NCBI RefSeq assembly: GCF_036370855.1
Contig: NC_088098.1
Span: 203,839,336 to 203,903,335 of the forward strand
Source: Dromaius novaehollandiae
Taxonomy: Eukaryota > Chordata > Aves > Casuariiformes > Dromaiidae
Length of the DNA stretch: 64,000 nucleotides
Direction of reading: 5' to 3'
The position numbers and the translations under genes were made by a program. Shown in pieces: positions 16,401-29,490 of the stretch (position 1 is the stretch's first letter; every line of letters begins with the position of its first letter). A model generated the notes under the pieces. It was not told where the DNA came from and did not search any database. It was given only the letters and a program-made list of their open reading frames with translations.

Positions 16401-18903
16401 TCTACTGCATTCAGTGTAGATTTTTATACGATATCTTAGTACATACCTAAGAACCTCTAAGTGCATTAAGTTATATAAATTATTTGTTGTTGAAATTATT
16501 ATTTAAGTTATTTAAATAGCACCTGCCATTTGGAAGGCATTATGTCTCCTCCTTCTTTGCTACAGAAGGAGAAATGGGTAATCAAATAGTATTTTGTTTG
16601 GATAGGACTTTGAATTTTTGCTTGGCTGCACTACTGTCCTGTTAAATAAAAAGGTGGTTAAACACGGGTTTGTTATTCCAGATAGTACAATGAGCAGCAA
16701 ACAAACCCTGGCTTGGGAAAGAAAAGCGGTGACATTTATGATGGTCCTTTGACCATCCACATAGAAAGAAGAAGCTTTACTCCTATTGTAAGAAAGTCAT
16801 GGTTCCTACCCTAGAGAAGCTTTCATTGGAATGACTTTAGCCAGTCATTTGGGTATCTTGAGCCTATTCCATCAAACATGGAGTGAAACTCTGAGACCAA
16901 GAAGTTGATGTACTTGTGATCAGAATTCTATACAATAGGTGCACAGGATCTTTAGGCAAAAATTAGCTGTAATTAGTTAAAAATTAGTTTTAATTAACAC
17001 TACATTAGCAATTCTATCTAAGTAGAACTAGTATCTGCTGTGTAATCAAATACGAAGTCAAAATGAGTATGTTTGGAGAACCTTAATTGCACCAATTATT
17101 AGGGGTTTTCTGTCCTTAGAAGCATTTTTCAATATATTTGTCCTGTATAAATTTATTCACATATATATACATATGTACAGAATAGATCTGATTAGTATAA
17201 GCTGAAACAAAATCACAAGCTAATTATTTTATTCTTTCGAAAAGAGGACAGAGCTAAGCTCCATCTCTTTCATTAAACAGATTTTAAATATTTATTATTT
17301 AAAAAGCGTTTGAAGCTGTTGATAACTGAAGGCATCAAAAGAAGTGATGAAGCTTATAGTTTCCTGAGTCATCGGAAGTACTGCAGAGAGAGACCTTATC
17401 TCTTCTTGTCTGCCTTTGCCAAATACAGCAGAAATATCATTTTAGTTAAAGCACTAGTAATTTCCACAGTTTAACTACATTCATGACTTAATCATTGGGA
17501 GGGGGAGGTTCTTATTAATCTCCTAGGGTTTTCTAGTTTTAAGTCATGACCTTCACCCTTTTTTCACTTTAACCTCTTTAAATAACTTCTCTCCTTTCTT
17601 TTAGACATTTTTTAATTACTGTTTCCAGTATTATCTCCCCTTGTCAGTAGTAACTGTAACAATTCTTGGCTATGCTGGAGTAATGCACATTCAAATGTGA
17701 CTTCTGTCCTTTCTTTTAGTCTACCAGGATACTCAATGAAGGAGAATCATCTTTAATACAGAGCTTCCCTGTGAAATGGGTGGCACTGTGTCCCTGGAAT
17801 TAGTTTCCTCTGAAACCCTGGAAATTGAAACATTTCAGGGAGGTATAGGAGGTTAAACTGGGCATAAAGGCACCTTCATTTATATTTTGATTTAATTTAA
17901 TAATTTTCCCAAGGAACAGTCTATGAAAAAGAGAAGCAGTAGTGAAAAAAACATAAAGACTGAGTATCACGAATGAAGTGAGACAGCTGTCACACTAAGA
18001 AATACACATTTGGTTCATGCTCTCAGCTGCAGGATGATGGTGCTCCAACACATGAAGTGACAGTAAGTCCAGCTCTAAAGTTTATGTAGCAGCTTTCAAC
18101 TCTTTTCGTTTTCTGTATCTCCACACTTGAGACAGGGAAATAAGAAACAGAGATCATGTCACGAACAGTATATGTTTCAAGAACTTTGTTTCATTTTGCA
18201 ATGAGATATTTCTGCATACAGTAATAACAGTGATATTCAATAGAACTTCTCTGATTTAATTCTTGAGAAGATTTTCAAGTCTGGTATTTATTTTAACCTA
18301 GGTAGTAGGGGATTGATATTAGAGCTCATTTTTAAAAGGGAGTGGGCACTGAGTAAAGGAGCCACTCAGTACAAACCCCTGTTCTAGAAAGTAGCTGCAA
18401 TCAGTACATTTGCATTACTGGATTCATTCTGAAATTTGTGCTTTTAAATATTTTTAAAAGTTATTGCCATAGCTGATGCTAAATTGTATCTGCACAAAAA
18501 GAATGTATGCCATGCTGTTATACCTTGAGGTTTGGCTGCATCAAGAAATCTGATTACGTGTATAAATATCAGTTGTTCATATCTCATAAGTAAAACTAAA
18601 ACTAAAAATATATGATGATTTTACTAGGCAAATTTCCTTCACTGGTTGACAAATTGCATATTTTAAAATGCTAATCAGAAACCAATTTAAATGATTGGTA
18701 CAAGCAGAATTCAATGTATTTATTTTCTTCATGAAATCTACTTCTGAGTTAAGAAAATAAGGTTTAACATTTGCAGTTCTTTGTTGAAGCAGGTTTATGT
18801 TTCATTTTAAATTATGTATAACAAAAATTCACAATATTGTTACTCCTTTTGTTCCAAACAATTAAACGATGCTTATGGTCTTATATTAACACTGTGTAGT
18901 CTT

Positions 18904-18920
18904 GGGGGGGGGGGGGGGGG
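18904..18920 (+). repeat. G17 homopolymer tract
   Basis: Seventeen consecutive G. It can form a G-quadruplex, and its length is also prone to sequencing error. No gene is near. Confidence 0.9.
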
Positions 18921-21900
18921 AAGGGAGCAGCTGAGAAAAAATCTATGTATTCCTTTTATCTTATAAACTGAATATTGAAAGTTTACACAGTTCAAATACT
19001 GAGAAAAAAAATCATCAAACTAGTAAGTACAAAGTCCCTACCTCATGGACTTCCTGACCCAAAAATTACTTAAGGCAAAGCCATTTTTCTGGGGAATTAC
19101 TACTCCATGCTTATCCTGTTTATATACCTTTGTCTAGGTGGTCCTTGTGAGAGACCAAGCAGTGAGCTGCATAGATCTTTTTTGGACCCAATACAGTTGT
19201 TCTTATATTTAACTCATTTTCCCCTTTTTACAGGCTATATCCTTAAATCTAACCTACTTTTCCAAGCTTCTTTGCAATCAGTATGCTAACTAAATGCCCC
19301 CTCTTACATTTCTTTTACAAGGTTATTCTACCAACCTAGTTCTCCCTACCTTCATCCGGCTATTTAATAACTCTGACTTATCTCACCACTTTCTCAATAC
19401 TTCTCCTTTTTCTCTCTCATTCATACATAGGGATATGTATCCAGGGCCCTTTTTCCTCCTCAGCTGAACAGTAAAAATACGTTTGCCTCTATCAGCTGCT
19501 ATTCCTAAGCAGAGAGACGAGGTTACTACCCCAGCACCGTGTCGTCCATGATGCATTCAGATCCAGGAGAAACCTTGCCATCAGACAGCTGAGCTCCCAG
19601 CTCTGCGTGGGAGCCAGGCTTTGCACAATGGCTCCTATTGTTTCCACTTTTATTTTGCAGTGGGGCTTAATTACTACATACACTAGATGAGGGCCTGGGA
19701 TACCCACTAGTAACAGGGGAATGAGATCTCCAGAGAATAAATTTAATGACATCAGCATCAGAAATTCCAGCCTTAGTTATATAAATTTAAGTGGCTGAAG
19801 GTAAAAAGCTGACAGATACATGATGGGAAAGAGCTGATGAGCCACAAAAGAATGAATTATGCCCTGTCACAGTACCGTCTTCTTGGCTCTCCCTTAATAG
19901 TGTTTACTGGAAACTTCACCCAATCTGAATATGCTTTTTTCTGTTTTTATAAAATTATAAAATTATATCTTAAAATTATATCTTCAACAAAACTCGCCTC
20001 AAACAGGATGTTCTTAGTGGTATAATGCTTTCAGTTTCAGCAATGTCAATCTGAAGTAACACCATTGACGTCAACGGAATTATTTTGGATGTGTTTGTAA
20101 GAGTAAAAATGTTAGCAAAGGACTAGAGAAAATATTATCTGTTTTGATTACTGTTACAGCAGGAACCATCAGAAGCCAGAGAACTCCAGATAATCACTGC
20201 TTGTTGGAAAAGGCTGAGGAAAATTATTTGGGGGGGAGAATTGTTAATGTTTTCTATCAGCTCTAAAAATAAAGTTCATGGACAAAAAACAAGAAGCACA
20301 GATAAAAGCAACAGCTGATCAGGGATACAGGAAAATATGGGAGCTCTTCCATATCAGAAAAACAGAAAACGCTATAGATCTTCAGCTTGGACACATGAAG
20401 AGATATGACAGAGGGCATACACTGAGTGTTGTGAAGTATGCATTATTTCTTATAACACAAAAAGTAAAGTGCTCCCAGTTAAATGTTCAGGGAGACTTTA
20501 AATGAGGAAGGAGGTACTTTTTTGCACAGCAAATATCCCAGTTGTGAAATTTACTTACATAGGGCACTGTGGAGGCTCAAATTATTAAATGGATCTAGAA
20601 AGGTTTAGACATATTTATGTAGGATAAGGGCTCTTAAACACGAAGGTCTAGTGGCAAATGGCAGCTCACTGAGTACCTATCCTACCGACTAGCAAAAGAA
20701 GGATCACTGTAAACTTACCAGTTTTCTTACACTGCAAATCTTGCTCTAAGTGAAAGGAAACACACTTTGTCTGCAAAGCCAAGAATTGTCAATGTAACTG
20801 AAATCTTAACAGCCTAACCAAAGAGTTGCTATTATTCCAGATTAAATTATTACAGAAAAAGAAAACAAAAAAGAAAAAGAAAGAAAAGAATACTAATACA
20901 AAAATAGTCTCAATAGTAACAGTCAAAATGGTTATGCACACACTTCCTACTACTTACCCCTTTCCCTGCTCTTGTGCTCCCCCTTGCCTGGCCCCTTTGG
21001 ACCCCGAGGTTGCTGGCGTCAGTCTAAGGGTAGCATTAGTCAACAGTGTCAAAGGCCTTTGCCAGGATGCTCATGGTGTTGATGCTGATGGTTTCTTTCT
21101 CTTCACCCTAGGTGCCACCAGGGGCTACTTTTATATTTTTGCTAACACACTTTCACATCTTGATGTTTCTTCATTGGTCTGTAACTAAACACTACATCAA
21201 AAACTACTATGTATGGTGATTTCATTTATGTTAGACATTTGATCTTTGTTCTTTTTGTTACCCTGCAATACTGGTTTTGCCCAGTTCCCAGGGGTACATT
21301 TCTTCAACAGACAATTGGCGAGCGGTGTATAGCCTGGGGTGTCCGGCGTTACCCTTTGCCCCTTTTCTTATTATGCTTGCATTCCCCTGTGCTGCGTCGT
21401 GTGTTCCCCCTTTAGGGTCTCTGCTATCATACCCTATCTATGTTGCTCTATACTAGACCATTATGGTAGGGTCATAAACACTTCATGCTACACAGAATAA
21501 CTACTTGTTACTGCTAACTATATAAAATAAAGTAAACCACACACTTTTACAAAGATAAGCAAAAGTAAAACAAATTAGGCAATAGCCACCTGGCCATTAG
21601 AAAAACATCCTGTTAGAGCTCAGAAAACTAAAACAAAGCTTTGGGCAGGCAAAAACAAATTCAGACAACGTCTGACAAGTCCTAAGGCCCTGTAGGATTA
21701 GTATGAAGCTGATGGCCAGCTACTAGCAGTGGCTGTGTTGTATTTACAGGTCTAGAGTTTCTAATCCTGCTTTCCTGTGGCTCCACTATTTACCATGGCA
21801 GATACGACCATGGGTTAGATGGTCCTGACCCCACTGGCCAGTCTCACCTTGCAAGCCCTTTGAATATAGAAAGGAGAGAGTACAGAGAGAGCTAGAGCTC

Positions 21901-23486
21901 CTGTGGCAGCCGGCCTTGGGGGAAAGCACCAACTATAGCACTGTTTAGATTATTGGTACAGCATATCTCCTCCTATAAACCAAAAAAAATGTTTTCCAAT
22001 ATTAGTAAAGATGTAAGGTACATGGATATCTTCCAAAGAAATGGCTTCTAAATAGTTACTATTTCCCACAGACAGTGTTTCAAGGAGATAAATGAAACAT
22101 CTGCCCTGATGACATTTCAGAAGACAGAAGTTGCAGCAGCACAGCAGGATAAACAGGGAGGAGGTTTGGTGCTGCCTCTTTGACAACCCTGCTCCCTGAG
22201 TGTGTGGGCCCATGTATCACGCAAAGCCAGCAAAGATGAGGAAAAATATTCATAAACCTTTCTATGGAAAAAGACGTATTTATATATCCATGAAATTAAA
22301 TGAGTTTCCTACCACTGAAGGTTCTGATGCATTAAAAGAAAGAATAGCTGACTTACAGATCAGCTTGAACTAGGAATCCATCCTTATTTACATTTCACTG
22401 TTTTTCCCAAATTTGGGCTTTTGCCAGGAAGCGTGTGGTTATAGCACAGGCTCTGGTGGCAGGTAGCCTGGCAGCCTGCATGGGGGAGATGCAGAGCAGC
22501 GAGCTCCCGCGTCCCCAGGAGCAAGGGAGGGCTGTGGCGGTGGAGGGACTCTCTGACTGCCACTGAAACGTCAGAGCCGAGGAATGGTTTCTGTCCTTCA
22601 ACGGCTCATTCACAGTCTGACGCTGCCAAAACTGCTTATATCGACTGCTGCCTCACAGTCATAAAAAACAGTGGGCCAGCTGCCTCCATGGCAGGAGGTA
22701 TCCTAACAAGGGGATGGATCACCTTCAGAAATGAAGACTGATAAATGTCATCCACCTATGAACTCAAATGCCAAAGAGTAGGTGATTTTTTCTTTTTAAT
22801 TTTCCAGACAGTAAACACTGATGAGGGAAGACCGAAAGAAGACAAGGAGACCAGGATAACACAAAAGAGGCCAGCAATCTACAGGCTTCAGTAATACCAT
22901 GACACCAAACAAGCAAAGGACCAAAACTGTTAAGCTGGAAATCTAAGTTTGACGTGTGAACAAAATAATAAACGGCTCAGTTATGCCATCACTCTGGTCC
23001 ACTGTGGGATCTTAAAAGGCATGTTGGGAAAAATGCCTAGGATGCTTTGGGAAAGCCATGGAGAGCTTCAGGCTCTTCACTGCTGAGTTCAAAGCCAGGT
23101 GCTGTCCCAGCCAGTGGCACAGAGTGGCAGGACTGTGGCCAGCAGGTCTGTGGCTGGGCACGTCACAGGTCCTCCTGCATCCATTGCCTGCCTCCCCCTC
23201 TGCTGCAGGAGGGGGCCGTGCAGTCAGCTCTCACCAGGCCAAGACTGCCTAGCGAGCAGGGAGACTTCACCATATTAAACAGAGAGCAACCAGCTGCCAG
23301 GGCCAGCCTGCCATCCCAGAGCACCCACTCGCAGCTCTCCGGCCTCTTGGACTCTGACAACACCAGCAAAAGCTGCTTGCCTCACTTCTTTTTATTGAGC
23401 ATAATAATGATTTATTATTACTTTATTACTGTTCATTGTAATGTTACTATATTTGTTATCTCCTCAACTTCTCCATATCTGATTGC

Positions 23487-23514
23487 AAAAAAAAAAAAAA
23501 AAAAAAAAAAAAAA
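23487..23514 (+). repeat. A28 homopolymer tract
   Basis: Twenty-eight consecutive A followed by A-rich sequence. It could be the tail of a retroposed sequence, but no AATAAA sits just upstream and the ~90 AT-rich bases before it match nothing I recognise. Confidence 0.85.
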
Positions 23515-23825
23515 GAAAAAAGAAGTAGTACTCATCATGATGAAATACTATTCAGCAGGGGAACAGAAGGGCAAGTATTGTTTTACAAAATATACTACAT
23601 TTTCTAACATACAGAAAGCAACATGCTTTAACAAAAATGTGCTCTGTACACTCCTGTTTCAATTTTAAACCATTTCCCTTTTCATTTTTAATCTTATGAT
23701 TTCTACTCAGTGAAAACCCTTGATGGCATTCATTTTTTAGCATGTTGGCTATTGGATTGGGTCAACGTCTCTGGAAGGAGGACCTCTTCATGTTTTGTTT
23801 TGTATGGTGACCATATTTTACTTTC

Positions 23826-24743
23826 ACGGAATCACAGAATCACAGAATGGTTGAAGTTGGAAGGGACCTCTGGAGACCATCTAGTCCAACCCCCTTCTCA
23901 AGCAGTCACCTTGAACACGTTGCCCAGGACCCTGCCCAGAAGGCTTTTGAATATCTCAGAGGAAGGAGACTCCACAACCTCTCTGGGCAACCTGTTCCAG
24001 GGCTCAGTCACTGTCACAGTAAGGAAGTTTTTCCTCATGTTCAGACAGAACTTCCTGTGTTTCAGCTTGTGTCCATCGCTTCTTGACCTATCACTGGGCA
24101 CCACTGAGAAGAGCCTGGCCCCATCCTCTTCACACCCTCCCTTCAGACACTTCATATTGATAAGACCCCCTTCAGTCTTCTCCAGGCTGAACACTCCCAG
24201 CTCTCTCAGCCTTTCCTCATATGAGAGAGACTCCAGTCCCTCCATCATCTTAGTAGCCCTCCTCTGTACTTGCTTCAGTAGCTCCATGTCTCTCTCATAT
24301 TGGGGAGCCCAGAACTGGACACAGCGCTCCAGGTGTGGCCTCACCAGGGCTGAGGAGAGGGGAAGGATCACCTCCCTCGACCTGCTGGCAATGCTCTTCC
24401 TAATGCGCCCCAAGATACCATTGGCCTTCTTGGCCACAAGGACACATTGCTGGCTCACGGTCAACTTGCTGTCCACTAGGACCCCCAAGTCCCTCTCCAC
24501 AGAGCTGCTTTCCAGCAGGTCAGCCCCCAGCCTGTACCGGTACATGGGGTTATTCCTCCTGAGGTGCAGGAGCCTGCACTTGCCTTTGTGGAACTTCAGG
24601 AGGTTCCTCTCCGCCCATCTCTCCAGCCTGTCCAGGTCTCTCTGAATGGCAGCATAGCCCTCTGGTGAATCAGCCACTCCTCCCAGTTTTGTATCATCAG
24701 CAAAGTTGCGGAGGGTGCACTCTGTCCTTTCATCCAGGTCGTA
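23826..24743 (-). mobile_element. CR1 LINE, 5'-truncated, reverse orientation
   Basis: Read on the minus strand, this is the 3' end of a chicken-repeat-1 (CR1) non-LTR retrotransposon. The tail has repeated ATTCTGTG 8-mers at 23826-23850, the hallmark of avian CR1. It is preceded by the conserved 3' UTR, complementary to CATCTAGTCCAACCCCC. The 5' truncation is near 24743, just upstream of the FADD catalytic motif of reverse transcriptase. That is the usual outcome of incomplete target-primed reverse transcription. Ends are judged from memory of the consensus and may be off by about 10 bases. The element can move only in trans and is probably inert. Confidence 0.93.
23898..24677 (-). CDS. CR1 ORF2 C-terminal fragment (reverse transcriptase thumb and tail)
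   Basis: A 259-codon open frame on the minus strand that is still uninterrupted. It carries CR1 ORF2 hallmarks: [76 protein letters not shown] and [13 protein letters not shown]. The frame extends upstream through [12 protein letters not shown] to the truncation, so the RT active-site motif is just included while the rest of RT and the endonuclease are missing. Relative to the usual consensus a few residues are missing around EKTEGGLIN. The first Met is not a true start. Confidence 0.88.
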   Translation of the reverse strand: MADSPEGYAAIQRDLDRLERWAERNLLKFHKGKCRLLHLRRNNPMYRYRLGADLLESSSVERDLGVLVDSKLTVSQQCVLVAKKANGILGRIRKSIASRSREVILPLSSALVRPHLERCVQFWAPQYERDMELLKQVQRRATKMMEGLESLSYEERLRELGVFSLEKTEGGLINMKCLKGGCEEDGARLFSVVPSDRSRSDGHKLKHRKFCLNMRKNFLTVTVTEPWNRLPREVVESPSSEIFKSLLGRVLGNVFKVTA

Positions 24744-26977
24744 ACTTTCTGGAACATCTATTTCATAAAAATCAACACAATAACCTGTTCATAACTGGCC
24801 TGTATGAACATGTAAGGAAAACAAAGAGAACAAAGGGATCCTCCTACTTCCTGAACAAGCTGAGAAACGAGTACTTGAGCACAATCATGCAGTCCTTGAG
24901 TGCTAGACACCAACCGCAGTATGAGTACAAATGGGTGAACACTGCCTGCAAACCCGCTGGCCAGTGCCAGGGCACAGGCACCTTCCAACTCGTGATGCTC
25001 TAATAACACACAGACAAACCAACAGGTTTTCAAGGAAATCACATCACTTCCAGCAATGGACACACACCATTACCAGTATCACTCGACTTGACTGTATGCT
25101 TCGCTGGTACAGTCCTTCTTTTAATAAAATATGCCTCTTAGCATCTGTTTAAATTGCATCAAGTCAATGTGATTTAAAGCAGTTGATTTGTGGGAGTCCT
25201 CTATTTACACACAAATCTTCTATACATGCTTTTCAAAGGCACGATGGACTCCTTAGTATTTTTTAATACAGAAGGATTTATGGCCTCGAATTCCAATTAC
25301 AGGATTAGAAGGAAAAGTATCTGCATATATTAGTCCCTTGTCAAACATCATATAACAGGGAATTCCTGATTCCCTATAAGGGAATAAGGCCAATTCCTCA
25401 GAAGATATGATTGGAAATACTTGTTTTTAAAGTTTATCTAGAAGCATAAGTGTATTCCAGTAATAAATGTACCAAGAGATCAGTTTACACTGAGAAAAGA
25501 AAAGTTACATTTTGTGGAGATACCAAATAGAAATTGCCTCAACAAAACAGAGAAAGACAAATTAATCTCTGACTCACCTCTGTGCAAGTCCAGAAAACCT
25601 CCAGTGACATCTTTAAAGTAATCCTGGATTTAATCCAGATAACATAGAGTAAGATTTAGCCCATCCTACTGATAATAAAGGCAATACTTCCTGAAGTTTT
25701 TATTCTGTATTTTTAAAGTATTAGCATGCAATTTTTTTGGTGTATTTGAACATACTCACTACAATCAAATACATCATATTCCCTCTCATTCTCACTTTTT
25801 CAAAAGACTGATGTACTATAAACAGCTCTATTTCAGAGAAAAAGGAAAACTACCACATAGATCTTTTTCTCACAGTAGCAGGAAACTCTGACTCACTAAA
25901 ACTTCTGAAATTGTGAAAGCTATTCCAGTCACCAAAACCAAACTTTGACTGATTTTGAGATTGTTCATTTAGTCTTCTGCTTCAGCTTAAGGAGAGTTAA
26001 GGACGCTTAAGGTATTTAGTATTTCTGGGTAAGATGCTTCATATTTTTCCTCACACTTTTTAATAGAAAGCACCCTAAAATAAGGCTCCAAGACTCTGAC
26101 TGAACTTTAGACATTCAATTTTAAAAGCCTACTCTTCTTACGACACATATATAGATCTTTTTGATTTTTTTTTTTTAATAACTGCATGGCGTCTGGCTAA
26201 ATAGGCAAAAAGGTGCTTCTTTTCTAGACCCATATTTATTTCTTCTTTACAAATGAGCCAATTATTAACAATTTCTCTTTTGACTAACAGAAAAGTTCAT
26301 AAACACAAAACTTCTAGTTTCTTATATTAAAGAATGCCATGCACTACAGTAAATTCTCAACCACTAGTGCCAAGTACCCTGCTGATGTATTTGAATAAGT
26401 GTGAAATTCATCCCTCCAGTGCAAAGATGTTGGCATGAATGCATGAACATATGTATTTTCATCTCTTAAAAAATTGTATTTCCACACTCATCTCAGAGAA
26501 TGTTCTGTAATAGCCAGATTTTTCTGCAGTACTGAGAGCTGTATTAATATCTATTGCTATAAGCACCTTCTCTTTCTATCTTTTTGGACATATACCTATA
26601 TCCAAGTCTGAATCAGATCTCACAAGGCAGTTGGGCTTAGCCTTAAACAACAGTAGGAGAGACATGCCCAAGCGGTAACTACCAAATACTGAAGGAAGCA
26701 GTATTGTCCATTCCCAATGGGTAAAACTCCCTGCCTAGGTCAGTATGCAACCAATGCCCAGCTGCCCCAAGTGCTGCGAGAGAGGGGGTCCACGTGGGCG
26801 CTGAGGTTCTGTAATGGGTTTTATAGGAGTCATTGTTTTTCAGTCCCATTGATCTGGCCAGGCTCTAAATGAGCTACTAACAATTGGATCATTGAAATTC
26901 ACCTGAAGTTCCAGTTAGATGTTTTTTTGTACTATTTCCTGGTTCACACTGTTACACACAGTCATTGTCTCATCTCT

Positions 26978-27022
26978 GCAAGGTGGCTGCATTGCACTTA
27001 GCAAGGTGGCTGCATTGCACTA
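26978..27022. repeat. Tandem 23-bp duplication
   Basis: The unit GCAAGGTGGCTGCATTGCAC plus three bases occurs twice head to tail (26978-27000 and 27001-27022), nearly identical. It looks like a recent slippage-type duplication. Confidence 0.85.
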
Positions 27023-28589
27023 TTGCCACTTCTGCAACAGCACAGAAGTGAGAGGTTAGCCACTTTACTGAGGATCTTAAATGCCTGCTCAGCACCACAG
27101 TATCAGTGCACTTTCACTGCAAACTGAATATTCAAAATAAAAAGTCCACTGCACTTGATTTTCATAAACAGCTTTGATCCTTGTGGGAAAACAGCTATAA
27201 CAGAGGAAAACATTGTATTCTTACCATTAAATAACCTGTTCAAATCAGGCCAATGATGACTAGAAGTTTTTTTCCTTCTGATAACCAGTACATTATATGA
27301 AAGAAGCCAGCTGTTGCAGTCAATTTCTTACTCATCAGAGTGCAAAACAACAGGTAAAAGTGGCTAAGGACTAAAACAGGTATGGTGCCTGAACTACCTG
27401 TCAGTACATAATCAAGACTCCTGAGCACCCTCCGTAGCAGGTTCCATGCTGTTCCAGTCCCTGGTGGAAAGGGCCTACGTGCCAGGAATGTGATTCTGGC
27501 ATTTCTCACTGGGACTTGCTTCAAAACTGTGAACAATCACACTATTCCCGGTATTACTTGCATGCAAAATTAAGCCCCAGGCACATCCAGTGAGATATAA
27601 CAGTATGTGGTTTTAGTACAGAATTTCATATATGAGCTAGCATCACAAAGTCTACAAAATATAAAAGTCACCAACAGGCTCACACCTACAAAGAGCACAT
27701 CACAGCAATTGAAAATCTGGTGTATGGATTGGAAAATCCAAGGCTACCCAGAAGTAGAAAGTTCATAGAATTAAGGTCTTTCAAACAACAATGTCCACAG
27801 ATCTTTCTGACTGAAATACTTAAATTATGGCTGCTTTTCATCACAGCTTGTTCATTTGGGACCAATACAGAGCTCAAGAAGACACCACTGTGCATTCAAA
27901 GGGTGCTGGTGCTCCATGTGGGAACAGCTGCTCAGCAAAAACTGGCTAACCCTGTTAGTGCCAATGCAATTAAGAAATTGCCTCCTTATTCTTGCTTTAA
28001 AAAATATAAATGAAGAAACCCAAATGAATGCAGATATGCTAACACAGACTACAAGGGTTGCCATTTTGGTCCACCTTGGTTCTTATCTAACTTAAGGGCA
28101 AATTTCTATACGGCTTAAGTGTTAATCTTGCAGTGCCAGGAAGCATGAATTAAACTTATTTTAGCCAGTATTTCAGCAGAACAGGTTGCATGTTCCTGAA
28201 CAGAAACACTTTGTTTAGCTAGTAGTGTTGCTGTAACTCCGGTATCTAAGGATATAGAAGGAGCAAGATTTGTAAAGCTAGGTGTCACCTATTATATTTG
28301 GAATAAGATATTGTGGGGGAGAGGAATACAAAACCTTTCATGAGTCTGATCTAGGCACAGCAGACAGCAAGCTAAGTATATGCTGGGAATGACTGTTCTG
28401 AGTATAACCTAAATTAAAATTACTGAGACGTCTTAAGAGAGGAAGTTGGTTAACAAAATATGACAACTGGGAGAAACAACAGGCCTATAGAAGTGAATGT
28501 CTGTGGAACAGCAATGGTTTAATAGTTGATGGGATGTAGGGAAAACTATAATGGTCATAAAACTTTTACTGAGCAAATATTCAGTGGAG

Positions 28590-29490
28590 CTGATATTCAG
28601 TGAACTTCTCCTTCCCAGGTTTGTCTTTGAAGCTATGTTGTAGGTTGTTTTCCTTGTTCCAACCGGGTGTTTCTGTCCTGTCCTCTACTGCTTGTCTTTG
28701 TGAGTTAGCTCTGCTCTGCAGTTGTTGTTTGGCTTCACCTACACCATCTCCACAAAGTCATTTTCATGTTTCACAGACAATGTGGATCTGAGATGCATAC
28801 GTGCAGGATCCATGGATTTTGATGATTCAGTTTGGGGATTTTTATTCGTAATGCTTATACAGATGTTCTAGCAGACATACATCTATCTCACTAACATAAG
28901 GACAATCTTCCCCCATCAAGGACATTCCTCCAAGAGGTCAGTCTATATCTTTGAATGAGCTGCCTAAATGTCAGTACCCTGAGTACACTACCAGGCCTTA
29001 ATTCCCCTGACCAGCCTCACCTGGCATCTTCGTCCACTCAGTGATCCAGGAGCTCCATTTCAGCCCAGACCTGGACCTTCAGTCCTTGCCAGAGCCACAT
29101 CGTAGGTGTGCCTGTGCCCAGCCCTGTCTCCCCCAGCCCTGGCTTAGTCACTGTTTTTCGAGGATGGACTCCAGACCTACAATGTGGGTAGCCTTGTCCC
29201 CAGTCCTGTCTGTCGGATCAGTCTTGTCATAGTCTTGTTTCCAACCCATCTCCTGCTGCTCCCAACCGGACAGCGTCCTGGATGGACACTGGATCAGACT
29301 CATCACCTTGCCTTGTCTGAGACTGCTGGTTGGACCCTGTCACTGTCACCTCCCTGACCCTGCTCAGGTCCTGTGGGACTGCACCCTGGTCAGCGAGGAC
29401 GCTGCTCCTGCCTGTGCTGCAGTCATCCTCAGCTCCAGCTCGTCCTCCTTATGGGGTAATCCCACTCTTGCTGCTCCCTGACACTGAATA
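28590..29490. other. Pyrimidine-rich block of unknown origin
   Basis: About 0.9 kb with marked C/T excess and many CTG, CCTG and CCAG words, unlike its AT-rich flanks. It may be a degraded interspersed repeat, but I cannot match it to a family. No open frame or splice structure supports a gene. Confidence 0.35.

Larger units (their letters stand above)
12420..23825. other. Intergenic spacer between MMP7 and CR1 copy
   Basis: No gene recognised on either strand. Open frames of up to 148 codons (for example 13337-13783) have no recognisable domain and no splice or poly(A) context. Local structures are the hairpin at 13365, the G17 tract at 18904 and the A28 tract at 23487. A GC-richer patch at about 23040-23390 carries a 186-codon frame that ends beyond the A tract; its product is low-complexity and not recognised. 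Confidence 0.6.

Noticed and set aside
23047-23607. 186-codon plus-strand open frame
   Set aside because: It runs through the A28 tract as poly-lysine, so it cannot be a reliable coding frame; no family recognised.
23710-24645. 311-codon plus-strand open frame
   Set aside because: It is the antisense shadow of the CR1 ORF2 frame on the minus strand.
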